The position numbers were made by a program, and so were the translations under genes. The notes under the pieces were generated by a model. It ran no database searches, was not told where the DNA came from, and saw nothing but the letters and a program-made list of their open reading frames with translations. Of a stretch of 38,530 bases of DNA, positions 16,610 through 24,357 are shown one piece after another (position 1 is the first letter of the stretch; every line of letters starts with the position of its first letter). The DNA comes from an uncultured Myxococcales bacterium (GTDB lineage: Bacteria; Myxococcota_A; UBA9042): the NCBI GenBank assembly GCA_903883645.1, contig CAISBR010000080.1:85069-123598 (forward strand), given 5' to 3'.

Positions 16610-17335
16610 ATGAGCGCCAGACCCAAAGCCCACGATGCCCGCGACACGCGGCGGGAGTTGCTAGAAGCCTCGCTAGAGCTGTTTGCCGAGCAGGGCTATT
16701 TCGCGACCAGCTTGCGCGATATTGGGCGCGCTGTGGGCATTCGCGAGTCTGCGATTTACCACCATTTTGCGGGGAAGGAGGCGCTTTTCGAGGCCGCCCT
16801 TTTCGAGTCGGACGATGGCGAACGCTTTGGGCCGCCCGCCACCCCGCCACTGCCAAGCGGACCGATTGACCGCGCCGCAGTACAGCAACTGCTAGAGCGC
16901 TTTGTGCTGGCAGCGCTCGACAAGTTCGTAACTCTGCGCGAGCGCAAGCGTTTTCGCATCATGCTGACCGAAGGCGTGCGGCTGGCCCAGTCGGGCAAGA
17001 TGAACTATTTCGAGAAGATGGCGCCGATGCGACAGCCAATGATCGACTTTGTGGCCCAGCTGATGGACGCCGGGGTACTGGCGCGGCGCGATCCACAGCT
17101 GGCGGGGATGCTGCTAATGGCGCCGCTGCTACTGTGGCGGCAGCTGCTCGAGGTGTTGCCGGAGCATGAGTTCGTGCAACACCCGCATCGCTATGGGCGG
17201 CAAGTGGTCGAAAACTATCTTGATGGAGCGATGGCCGCCACCGAGCGTACTCGCCCGCCGCCGCCACTCGAGCCACCGTCGACACCGCGCTATGCCACGC
17301 CGAGCGCTCTGCCTGCGGGCGATTGGATCGACTAG
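16610..17335 (+). CDS. TetR-family transcriptional regulator
   Basis: A 241-residue regulator. The N-terminal helix-turn-helix is canonical: RRELLEASLELFAEQGYFAT, then SLRDIGRAVGIRESAIYHHF (about residues 14-55), then AGKEALFEA. The ligand-binding helical domain follows, with a Pro-rich, probably disordered tail (about 205-241). TetR proteins repress nearby genes and release DNA on ligand binding. It heads a same-strand cluster with a LolA-like protein, an outer-membrane barrel and an ABC ATPase, so it probably controls them. Candidate sites are the palindromes at 17355-17373 and 19751-19774, and a TGAACG half-site at 16552-16557. Confidence 0.92.
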   Translation: MSARPKAHDARDTRRELLEASLELFAEQGYFATSLRDIGRAVGIRESAIYHHFAGKEALFEAALFESDDGERFGPPATPPLPSGPIDRAAVQQLLERFVLAALDKFVTLRERKRFRIMLTEGVRLAQSGKMNYFEKMAPMRQPMIDFVAQLMDAGVLARRDPQLAGMLLMAPLLLWRQLLEVLPEHEFVQHPHRYGRQVVENYLDGAMAATERTRPPPPLEPPSTPRYATPSALPAGDWID

Positions 17336-17354
17336 GTCACGATGATGCACAAGC

Positions 17355-17373
17355 TGCATAAGTATGCATGCAT
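17355..17373. promoter_or_regulatory. Nested palindromes between the TetR and LolA-like genes
   Basis: TGCATA-AG-TATGCA (17355-17368) is a perfect palindrome, and ATGCATGCAT (17364-17373) overlaps it. The position, 50-60 bp before the LolA-like gene, suits an operator. The sequence differs from the TGAACG-type palindrome at 19751, so it may bind another factor. A TGCATA half-site also occurs before the TetR gene. Confidence 0.35.
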
Positions 17374-17416
17374 TCAGTTCTGAGCGCCCCTGATTTACAG
17401 TACCCTGGAGGATCAC

Positions 17417-18139
17417 ATGAAGTTTCTTGCCAAGGCCCTTACTCTCGCCGTTGGAGTGCTCACCGCCGGGCCCGCACTGGCCGACCCGACCGCGCTCGAC
17501 TTGATGCACAAGTACGATCAGATCATGGGGCCCGAGAACTTTGACGCCGTGACCCGCATGACCGCCCATCGCGATGATGGCACGGAGCGCGGCTACAAGA
17601 TGCAGGTGCTAAAGAAGGGCGACGACAAGTTTCGCATTACCTTTCGCGAGCCTGCGGCGGTAGTGGGCCAAGAACTGCTGCGCCAGGGCGACAACCTGTG
17701 GGTCTACATGCCCAACCTGAAGCGCGGGGTGCGGCTCGCCAATCGCGACTCGTTCCAGGGCGGAGACTTTAATAATGCCGATGTGTTGCGCGTAAAGTAC
17801 GAGGCGGATTACGACGGCACCTCGTCGGCCGATGGCGATGCGTGGGTACTCGAGCTGAAGGCCAAGAACAGCAACGCCAGCTACGATAAGGTGAAAATCT
17901 GGATGAAGAAGGCAGACATGCTGCCGGTCAAGGGCGAGTATTACACCGCCTCGGGAAAGCTGCTGCGCAAGGCTGAATTCAGTGATGTCAAGAACTTTGA
18001 CGGCATCGTGCGCCCGGGCAAGATTACCATGCGGAACATGCTGGCGACGCAGCGCTGGTCGGTGATGTCGTGGGAAAGCCTGAATACCAAGGTGAATCCG
18101 CCGGCGACCAAGTTCGTGCTCGACGACCTGGGCAAGTAG
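17417..18139 (+). CDS. LolA-like outer-membrane lipoprotein-sorting family protein
   Basis: A 240-residue periplasmic protein with a signal peptide (1-22, cleavage after PALA). It belongs by pattern to the outer membrane lipoprotein-sorting protein family that shares the LolA fold: MTAHRDDGTERGYKMQVLKKGDDKFRITF (described in two parts: RDDGTERGYK and DDKFRITFREP), followed by GDNLWVYMPNLKRGVRL and later KIWMKKADMLPVKGEYY. These proteins carry lipid or lipoprotein cargo for RND/MMPL or ABC-type exporters. A strong GGAGGATCAC ribosome site precedes the ATG. The context with a barrel and a LolD-like ATPase supports a role in moving a hydrophobic cargo across the envelope. Confidence 0.85.
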   Translation: MKFLAKALTLAVGVLTAGPALADPTALDLMHKYDQIMGPENFDAVTRMTAHRDDGTERGYKMQVLKKGDDKFRITFREPAAVVGQELLRQGDNLWVYMPNLKRGVRLANRDSFQGGDFNNADVLRVKYEADYDGTSSADGDAWVLELKAKNSNASYDKVKIWMKKADMLPVKGEYYTASGKLLRKAEFSDVKNFDGIVRPGKITMRNMLATQRWSVMSWESLNTKVNPPATKFVLDDLGK

Positions 18140-18175
18140 GCGGGTTGACTGGGGCTGAACGGCGCGGAGGGTATG

Positions 18176-19723
18176 ATGCGACTGCAGATTTGGCTGGCGG
18201 CGTGCGGCGGCGTGCTGCTGAGCGTGGCGGCCCAAGCGGAGCCGGTGAGCGAGCCGGCGGCGGCGACAGCGGTGGCGGTCGACGAGTCGAGGGTTGATAT
18301 CCATGAAATACCAGAAGAAATGCCGCTGCTCAGTGTGCGGAGCAACGGCTTTCTCGATATGCGCTGGACGGGGGGCTATGCCTCGGCGGCGCACCTGGTC
18401 CCGTCGAACGATATCCCGCACCTGCAAGAGCTGACCGAGGCGAACGTGCAGCTGAAGCTGGGCTGGGCCGACAAGGGCCAAGCGCTGGTCGACGCGTCGT
18501 TTGTGCACCAACGCGCCTGGATGTACTGGGGTTTAGGAAATGACGGGCAGCGCGAGCGTCTGGCCGACCACGATGTGGCCACCTACCGGCCGGCGGCGAT
18601 TGTCTCTGAAGCCTATGGAATCTATAATCTTACTGAGCGCCTCAACCTGACGCTGGGCAAGAAGCGGGTGCTGTGGGGGCCGGGCCTGGCCTGGAATCCC
18701 ACCGATCTGCTGAATCCGGCAAAGGATCCGACGGATCCGACGCTACAGCGCGCCGGCACCTGGCTCGCCCGGCTCGAAATGCCGATGGACAACTGGAGCC
18801 TTAGCCTGGTGGGTGCGGCCAAAACCACGCGGCAATTCTCGGGGATTCCGTCGGGGCTGGTGTGGTCGCCCGACAATCTGCCCGCCGGCGAGACCAGCGA
18901 CAACCGACCGCATTTCGCTTTGGCAGCGCGCCTTTACGCCCTTGTCGCCGAAACGGATGTCAACGCGATGCTGTATATGACGCAGCTGTACAACGACTCG
19001 TTTGAGTACAAGCCGCGACTGGGTCTGACGGCCTCGCATGTGTTCTGGAACGCCCTAGAAATGCACGGAGAAGTGCTGGGGCAGCTGGGTTCGTCGCGCA
19101 ACTATGTCGATGGCGAGTGCGTCACGTCGTTGGGCAAGATCATGGCGTGCGGCGCAAAATCGATTGGCACTTCGCAGCTGAGCGACAGTGGCGTGCGCGT
19201 CAAAACCCTGCTCGGCGCGCGGTACCAATTTGGCGAAAATGCTGCAATTTCAGCCGAGTACTTCTACAATGCCGAAGGCTACGACGCGGACCAGTTTGGC
19301 AATTTCGTCAAGGCCGCCACGTACCGCATCGAAGCGGCCAAGCTGCTGGGCATGTCGTCGGCGGCGGTGAATCAGGCCTTTGGCAGCATGATGCCCACCG
19401 GGGGCGATCCGGGCTCGCCGCAGAAGTTCTCGTTCGAGCCGCTGCGGCGCCACTACCTGTTTTTGACCTATACCCACCCGCAGCTGGCCGACGACTTTAC
19501 CATCAATACCGTTGTAATTCTGGGCCTAGCCGACCTCTCGGGGCAGGTGGCGCCGCAGCTAACCTGGTCGGTGCGGTCGTGGTGCAACTTGTCGGCGGGC
19601 GCGTTCATTACCCTGCCGGGTGTGGCGAGCCGCGGCGCGCAAGTGGGCGGCGAGGGCTACACCGAATACGGACTGCAGCCGAGTCTGTGGCGCGCGTTCG
19701 CCTCGATGCGGGTATTTTATTAG
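18176..19723 (+). CDS. Outer-membrane beta-barrel protein of the LolA/ABC cluster
   Basis: A 515-residue exported protein with a signal peptide (cleavage near AAQAEP). The remainder has the alternating aromatic/polar strands of a beta barrel and ends in VFY, the aromatic C-terminus usual for outer-membrane proteins. A segment YNLTERLNLTLGKKRVLWGPGLAW (here NLTERLNLTLGKK and RVLWGPGLAW) resembles barrels encoded beside LolA-like and MMPL/ABC genes. Two ATGs occur at 18173 and 18176; GGAGG at 18166-18170 is better spaced for the second. It is probably the outer-membrane partner of the LolA-like carrier. No closer family recognised. Confidence 0.75.
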   Translation: MRLQIWLAACGGVLLSVAAQAEPVSEPAAATAVAVDESRVDIHEIPEEMPLLSVRSNGFLDMRWTGGYASAAHLVPSNDIPHLQELTEANVQLKLGWADKGQALVDASFVHQRAWMYWGLGNDGQRERLADHDVATYRPAAIVSEAYGIYNLTERLNLTLGKKRVLWGPGLAWNPTDLLNPAKDPTDPTLQRAGTWLARLEMPMDNWSLSLVGAAKTTRQFSGIPSGLVWSPDNLPAGETSDNRPHFALAARLYALVAETDVNAMLYMTQLYNDSFEYKPRLGLTASHVFWNALEMHGEVLGQLGSSRNYVDGECVTSLGKIMACGAKSIGTSQLSDSGVRVKTLLGARYQFGENAAISAEYFYNAEGYDADQFGNFVKAATYRIEAAKLLGMSSAAVNQAFGSMMPTGGDPGSPQKFSFEPLRRHYLFLTYTHPQLADDFTINTVVILGLADLSGQVAPQLTWSVRSWCNLSAGAFITLPGVASRGAQVGGEGYTEYGLQPSLWRAFASMRVFY

Positions 19724-19750
19724 AATATCAGGCGGTTCACCGGATATAAC

Positions 19751-19774
19751 TGAACGCTCGTTCACTAAACGAGC
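19751..19774. promoter_or_regulatory. Overlapping palindromes before the ABC ATPase gene, probable TetR operator
   Basis: TGAACG-CT-CGTTCA (19751-19764) is a perfect 14-bp palindrome of a type often bound by TetR/AcrR regulators. GCTCGTT-N5-AACGAGC (19756-19774) is a second perfect inverted repeat sharing its right half. The pair sits 16 bp before the ATPase start codon. The second repeat could form a 7-bp RNA hairpin, but no T-run follows, so an operator is more likely than a terminator. Confidence 0.55.
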
Positions 19775-19789
19775 CTACTGGGAGGAGCG

Positions 19790-20521
19790 ATGGCGCTAGT
19801 CAATCTGAGTGGAGTCAAGAAGTCGTACCAACTGGGTAAGACGGAGGTCAAGGCGCTGCTCGGCGTCGATCTGGCCATCGAGCGCGGCGAATTTACCGTT
19901 GTGATGGGGCCTTCGGGTTCGGGCAAGACCACCTTGCTCAACATCATCGGCTGCCTGGACCGCGCCACCGAGGGCACCTATCAGCTCGACGGCGACGAGA
20001 TCGGCCACCGCGACTTCAACGACTTGGCCGAGGTGCGCAACCACAAGATCGGCTTTATTTTTCAGAACTTTAATCTCATACCGGTGCTCAACGTCGTCGA
20101 GAACATCGAGTTTCCGTGTGTGATCCGCGGCGAGGGCGGCAAAGAGCTGCGCGAGCGGGTGCTGGCGGTGGCCAAGGATGTGGGGCTCGAGCCGTATCTA
20201 AAGCACAAACCCGATGAATTGTCGGGTGGTCAGCGGCAGCGCGTGGCCATTGCTCGGGCGCTGATTACCCAGCCGCAGCTGGTGCTGGCCGACGAGCCGA
20301 CCGCCAATCTCGACAGCAAGACAAGCGAGCAGATTATTGATTTGATGCTGGATCTAAACAAGAACAAGGGGGTTACGTTCTTGTTCTCGACCCACGACCC
20401 GCGCGTCATGCAGCACGCCCGGCGGGTGGTCTATATCCAAGACGGTGTGATTGTCGACGGGGCCCAGCACGCGGCCGACGATGTGGCCAAGATGCACGCC
20501 CAGAACGCCGTGCACGGCTAG
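19790..20521 (+). CDS. ABC transporter ATP-binding protein, LolD/MacB type
   Basis: A 243-residue ATPase with Walker A GPSGSGKTT, Q-loop FIFQNFNLIPVLNVVENIEFP (here FQNFNLIPVLNVVENIEFP), signature LSGGQRQR, Walker B LVLADEPTANLD and the switch His in STHDPR. This set is typical of the LolD/MacB/FtsE group, which works with FtsX-like permeases on substrates in the outer leaflet or periplasm. A strong GGGAGGAGCG ribosome site precedes the ATG. No permease gene follows: the next gene, 9 bp away, is on the other strand. The permease must be elsewhere or lost. Confidence 0.93.
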   Translation: MALVNLSGVKKSYQLGKTEVKALLGVDLAIERGEFTVVMGPSGSGKTTLLNIIGCLDRATEGTYQLDGDEIGHRDFNDLAEVRNHKIGFIFQNFNLIPVLNVVENIEFPCVIRGEGGKELRERVLAVAKDVGLEPYLKHKPDELSGGQRQRVAIARALITQPQLVLADEPTANLDSKTSEQIIDLMLDLNKNKGVTFLFSTHDPRVMQHARRVVYIQDGVIVDGAQHAADDVAKMHAQNAVHG

Positions 20522-20530
20522 CCCACGCAG

Positions 20531-22033
20531 TTACGGCATGACCGCGACGTAGGCAGCCCGCCCTTCGCGCCAGATGAGCAAGGTCGCTGGGTGATTTTCG
20601 TTCAGCGCATCAAGCAGTTCCGAGCTCTTGCTCACAGCCTTGCGGTTCACTTCTAAGATGACGTCGCCCGGCCGCAGCCCCGCCCGCGCCGCCGGGCTCT
20701 CGTCATGCACATCAGCGATGATCAGCCCGTGCAATTCAGCTGGAATCTCGTGCTGTTGTGCCAGCGCTGGCGTCAGAGTCAGCACCTCGAGCCCGCGGGC
20801 ACCGGGCTTTTGCGGGGCACCCGCTTGTGCAGTGGTCGGGTCGGGCGCCTCGGCCAACTCGGCATCGAGCTTCTGATTCTTGCCCTGCCGCTGCACCACC
20901 AGCGCCACCTTGGTACCCACACCGGCCTGGGCAATCGCGTTGCGAAAGCGTTGCGGCGAATCGACATGCTTGCCGCCAAGCTCGACCACAATGTCGCCGC
21001 GCAGCACGCCGGCCTTGGCCGCAGGCGACTCGGGCTGCACTTCAGTAACCAGAACGCCACCTTCGCCGCTAGCCCCCAGCGACTGCCGCAGGTCGGCGGT
21101 CAGCGCCTGAATGCCGACCCCCAGGTAACCCCGCACCACCCGGCCTTTTTCGAGCAGGCTTTTCATGATGGGTTGCACCATGTTGGCCGGAATGGCAAAG
21201 CCGATACCCTGACTGCCACCCGACGACGAGGCGATCGCAGTGTTGATGCCGACCAGCTCGCCGCGCAAATTCACCAGCGCGCCACCCGAATTGCCAGGGT
21301 TAATCGCCGCGTCGGTCTGGATGAAGTCTTCGAAATCAGCGATGTGCACATCGGCGCGGCCCTTGGCGCTCACAATACCCATCGACACCGACTGCGCGAG
21401 GCCAAACGGACTGCCAATCGCCAGCACGACCTCGCCCAGACGCACCTTGTCCGAATCAGCGAGCGAAATTGCCTTTAGCCCCATCGGCTTACCGTCCAAG
21501 CGGAGCACGGCCAAGTCGGCGCGCGGGTCCGCTCCCACCAGCTTGGCACTCAGCTCGCGGCCGTCGGCCAACTTGACCTGAATGGTCGCCGCACCATCGA
21601 TCACGTGGTTGTTGGTCAGCACTAGGCCGTCGGCCGAGACGACTACGCCCGAGCCTAGCGAGCTACCCGCCGACTCGTCGCGGTCGCCATGATGGCCAAA
21701 AAACTGTCGAAACATGCGCTCTTCGGGGGCCAGCTGTCGCCGCTGCAGCTTCGTCGTCGAGATGTTGACGACCGACTGCACGGCCGCCTCGGCCACATCC
21801 GACAGTACGTTGAGGTTATTGCCCATCTGCTGCATCGCGGGGCGCGGCGTAGGGGTCGGAGTCGCAGCGACCGCCGGAGTCTCAGCCCGCACGGGCTGGG
21901 CGGTTCCCCAAGTCCACGCGGCGAACGCGGCCAGCGACGCAGCCGTTGCCGCTAAGGCCGCAGCCGTACGGGTCGCCGAAGCGCGCGATGGGTGGGAGGT
22001 CGGGTACGGGTCTGGAATCTGGGCTGGTGACAT
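20531..22033 (-). CDS. DegP/HtrA-type periplasmic serine protease
   Basis: A 500-residue trypsin-like protease/chaperone. An N-terminal hydrophobic segment (about 22-45) serves as a signal or anchor, followed by a Thr/Pro linker. The catalytic triad is visible as H143 (NNHVIDG), D173 (RADLAVLR) and S249 (INPGNSGGAL). Two PDZ domains follow (GYLGVGIQALTADL onward, and SPAARAGLRPGDVILEVN onward). HtrA proteins degrade or refold damaged envelope proteins as oligomers. The gene converges on the ABC ATPase gene with 9 bp between. An inverted repeat about 100 bp upstream is listed separately. Confidence 0.95.
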   Translation of the reverse strand: MSPAQIPDPYPTSHPSRASATRTAAALAATAASLAAFAAWTWGTAQPVRAETPAVAATPTPTPRPAMQQMGNNLNVLSDVAEAAVQSVVNISTTKLQRRQLAPEERMFRQFFGHHGDRDESAGSSLGSGVVVSADGLVLTNNHVIDGAATIQVKLADGRELSAKLVGADPRADLAVLRLDGKPMGLKAISLADSDKVRLGEVVLAIGSPFGLAQSVSMGIVSAKGRADVHIADFEDFIQTDAAINPGNSGGALVNLRGELVGINTAIASSSGGSQGIGFAIPANMVQPIMKSLLEKGRVVRGYLGVGIQALTADLRQSLGASGEGGVLVTEVQPESPAAKAGVLRGDIVVELGGKHVDSPQRFRNAIAQAGVGTKVALVVQRQGKNQKLDAELAEAPDPTTAQAGAPQKPGARGLEVLTLTPALAQQHEIPAELHGLIIADVHDESPAARAGLRPGDVILEVNRKAVSKSSELLDALNENHPATLLIWREGRAAYVAVMP

Positions 22034-22356
22034 CGATGCCTGCGCGGGATCGTACGCGGCACCACGCCGCTGCGCAGGGGCTCAACCACGCCGACCCGTG
22101 TGCTATTCCGAAGCCCGTGGCGGTGCAAATCGTAAATTTGCGTAAAGGTTGGCGCCGCAACTTGCATGAGCCCGGCGCAGTAGGTACTGTTGCTGGTTGC
22201 CCTGCGGCAGCTGAATCAGACTGCCTTTCCCCGCCAGCCAGTTGAATCCTTAGACCATTTCAGCGTTTTCGCCCAATTCTGGCCTACCGGATGCCGCGCT
22301 AGCTGAACCCTGAAACCGCCCAGAACGGCGCCGCCGCGCCCCCCCCTTGAGGACTC
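22034..22356. promoter_or_regulatory. Divergent intergenic region with a 17-bp inverted repeat
   Basis: The 323 bp between the divergent degP-like gene and the Cys-rich lipoprotein gene encode nothing recognisable. GCAAAT-cgtaa-ATTTGC (22125-22141) is a perfect inverted repeat in an AT-richer patch and could be an operator. Its left part, read leftward as TTGCAC, has a weak TAGCAC hexamer 17 bp beyond it, a poor but possible degP promoter. A GAGG ribosome site precedes the ATG at 22357. Confidence 0.3.
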
Positions 22357-24096
22357 ATGCACTTCTACAAGTACGCACTCGCCCTTGCCGCTGTCGGCGC
22401 CCTCTTTGCCGGATGTGGCACATCTGCGGGCTCGAGCAGCGCCTACACGGGCGCTTATGGCAGCAACGACAGCGGCCCCGGCGGCATCAGCCAAGGTGAC
22501 ACGACCAGCGGCGGCACCGGTAACGACGCCAGCGGCGGCAGCGACACCGGCTCGACGGGCGCGACGGTCAACGCCGCGGTGGTATGCGAAGAGAGCAAGT
22601 GCCCGAGCGAGATTGCCGCGTGCAAAGCCGACGCCAAGTGCGCCGCAGCATTGAATTGCCAAGCCGCGTGCGCCACTTCGGCCTGTACCCTGACCTGCCC
22701 GCAGGCCTCCGGACCGCTGAGCACCGCACTGAACACGTGCGGCATCCAGGCTGGCTGCAGCGGCACCAAGCCCGTTTCGGTCTGCGGCAACGGCACGTGC
22801 GACACCGGCGAAACCGAGGCCGGCTGCCCGGCCGATTGCAAGACGACCACCCCACCCTCAACGTGCGTGCCGTACACAGCGGTACAGGCGATTCTGAAGA
22901 ACAATTGCAACGGCTGCCACGGACACCAGTTCGGCTCGTCGTGCGCGCAAGCGGCTAACTTTGGCGCCATCGCCCAGTATGTGGCTGCCGACATGATGCC
23001 CCCCACCGGCCCGCTTAGCGCCAGCGACAAGGCGGTGATCGCAGCTTGGGCCAAGTCGGGCGGCAAGTGCACCGCGGCGGACTGCGGCGGCACCACACCG
23101 GGCGCGGTGTGCGGCAACGGCACCTGTGAGTCCTCCGAAACTACAGCCAATTGCCCTAAGGACTGCCCTGCGGCTAGCAAGTGCGGCAACGGCGTTTGCG
23201 ATGCCGGCGAGTCGAGCACCAGCTGCGCCGCGGATTGCCCGGCCGGCCCCACCGCCGGCAACATCTGCGACACGACATGCGGCGCCCAGGCCCCCAGCGG
23301 CTGCTACTGCGACAACCAGTGTTCGCAATACGGCGATTGCTGCTTGGCCGACGGTACGATGCCCACCAAGGGCAACCCCAACAACGCGTGCACGGGCTCG
23401 ACCTGCGCGGACTGCAACGGCGGCGGCGGCACCACCCCACCGGCGACGGTCTGCGGCAATGGCAAGTGCGAAGCCGGCGAGACTGCTGCGAATTGCGCCA
23501 AGGACTGCGCCACCGGCCCCACCACGGGCAACATCTGCGACACCACCTGCGGCGCCCAGGCCCCCAGCGGCTGCTACTGCGACAACCAGTGCGCGCAATA
23601 CGGCGACTGCTGCTTGGCCGATGGCAGCCTGCCCACCAAGGGCAACCCGAATACCGCCTGCACCGGCTCGACCTGCGCGGACTGCAACGGCGGCGGCGGC
23701 ACCACCCCACCGGCGGCGGTCTGCGGCAATGGCAAGTGCGACGCCGGCGAAACCACTGCGAATTGCGCCAAAGACTGCCCGGCAACCGCCACCTGCGGCA
23801 ACGGCAAGTGCGATGCGGGCGAGACGGCGACCTCGTGCGCGGCCGACTGCGCCACGGGCACCAAAACCTGCACGACCTATACGGATGTGCAGGCCATCTT
23901 CCAGAACAGCTGCAACGGCTGCCACGGCCATAAGTTTGGCAACGGCTGCTCGAGCGCCAGCAACTACTCCTCTATCAACAGCTGGGTGCAGAGCGGCTCG
24001 ATGCCCCAGGGCTCCAAGCTCAGCGCCGCCGACAAGGCCAAGATCGCAGCTTGGGCCGCGGCCAAGAACGCGTGCACGACCGCGCAGTGCCCCTAG
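22357..24096 (+). CDS. Cys-rich lipoprotein with two CxxCH domains and two somatomedin-B-like domains
   Basis: A 579-residue protein. The signal peptide ends at lipobox LFAGC (Cys20), followed by a Ser/Gly/Thr linker. Domain order: a Cys-rich segment (about 75-130); a CGNGxCDxGE repeat; a cytochrome-c-like module with CNGCH at 184-188; two CGNG repeats; a somatomedin-B-like domain from about 304 (CDTTCG, GCYCDNQC, YGDCC); a CGNG repeat; a second such domain from about 394; two more CGNG repeats; a second heme-like module with CNGCH at 519-523. Each heme-like module ends in a conserved helix with KxxIAAWA. The CGNG repeats resemble Cys-rich repeats of myxobacterial surface proteins. It is probably anchored at the outer membrane. 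Function unknown; c-type heme attachment is plausible but a bare CxxCH is weak evidence. Confidence 0.8.
   Translation: MHFYKYALALAAVGALFAGCGTSAGSSSAYTGAYGSNDSGPGGISQGDTTSGGTGNDASGGSDTGSTGATVNAAVVCEESKCPSEIAACKADAKCAAALNCQAACATSACTLTCPQASGPLSTALNTCGIQAGCSGTKPVSVCGNGTCDTGETEAGCPADCKTTTPPSTCVPYTAVQAILKNNCNGCHGHQFGSSCAQAANFGAIAQYVAADMMPPTGPLSASDKAVIAAWAKSGGKCTAADCGGTTPGAVCGNGTCESSETTANCPKDCPAASKCGNGVCDAGESSTSCAADCPAGPTAGNICDTTCGAQAPSGCYCDNQCSQYGDCCLADGTMPTKGNPNNACTGSTCADCNGGGGTTPPATVCGNGKCEAGETAANCAKDCATGPTTGNICDTTCGAQAPSGCYCDNQCAQYGDCCLADGSLPTKGNPNTACTGSTCADCNGGGGTTPPAAVCGNGKCDAGETTANCAKDCPATATCGNGKCDAGETATSCAADCATGTKTCTTYTDVQAIFQNSCNGCHGHKFGNGCSSASNYSSINSWVQSGSMPQGSKLSAADKAKIAAWAAAKNACTTAQCP
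23244..23783 (+). repeat. Tandem 270-bp coding duplication
   Basis: Two adjacent units of 270 bp (about 23244-23513 and 23514-23783) each encode a somatomedin-B-like domain, a GSTCADCNGGGGTTPPA linker and one CGNG repeat. They are nearly identical in DNA (for instance, ACATCTGCGACAC at 23261 and 23531). The reading frame is kept because 270 is a multiple of three. The similarity at synonymous sites suggests a recent duplication or gene conversion. Confidence 0.85.
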
Positions 24097-24129
24097 TGCT
24101 AATTTTATCGGCTGAGTTGTTGATCTTGA

Positions 24130-24190
24130 AGCGCCAGCGATAGGGCGCTCGGTCACAGCTGGAAACAAGAATTCGTACAATTACACGAAT
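24130..24190. other. Two inverted repeats in the 261-bp gap before the heme-lipoprotein operon
   Basis: AGCGCC-N8-GGCGCT (24130-24149) could be a weak terminator for the preceding gene, but no T-run follows. ATTCGT-N8-ACGAAT (24171-24190) is AT-rich and suits a regulator site. The rest of 24097-24357 shows no gene. A TATCCT at 24258-24263 could be a -10 element but has no well-spaced -35. Confidence 0.3.
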
Positions 24191-24357
24191 GCCTCTGCCG
24201 CCTGCGGGTCGACGCCCTAGCTCGGTGTTGTGGCTGGACCAGATCTAGCGACTTTGCTATCCTTTAAGTTCGCGCTGTGGACCGCGTCGTGCAAGCGGCG
24301 CTGCACCCACGGTGCGGCCGCCCGCAACGCACTGCACACCGGGCGGCCGGAGGGAGC

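Noticed and set aside
22126..23783. CRISPR array suggested by repeats near 23244-23783
   Set aside because: The repeat unit is 270 bp, coding and contiguous, with no short spaced repeats.
22858..24180. Long open frame on the minus strand opposite the Cys-rich lipoprotein gene
   Set aside because: It is rich in Ala/Gly/Val/Arg, lacks any domain, and mirrors the repeats of the plus-strand gene, whose lipobox and domains are clear.
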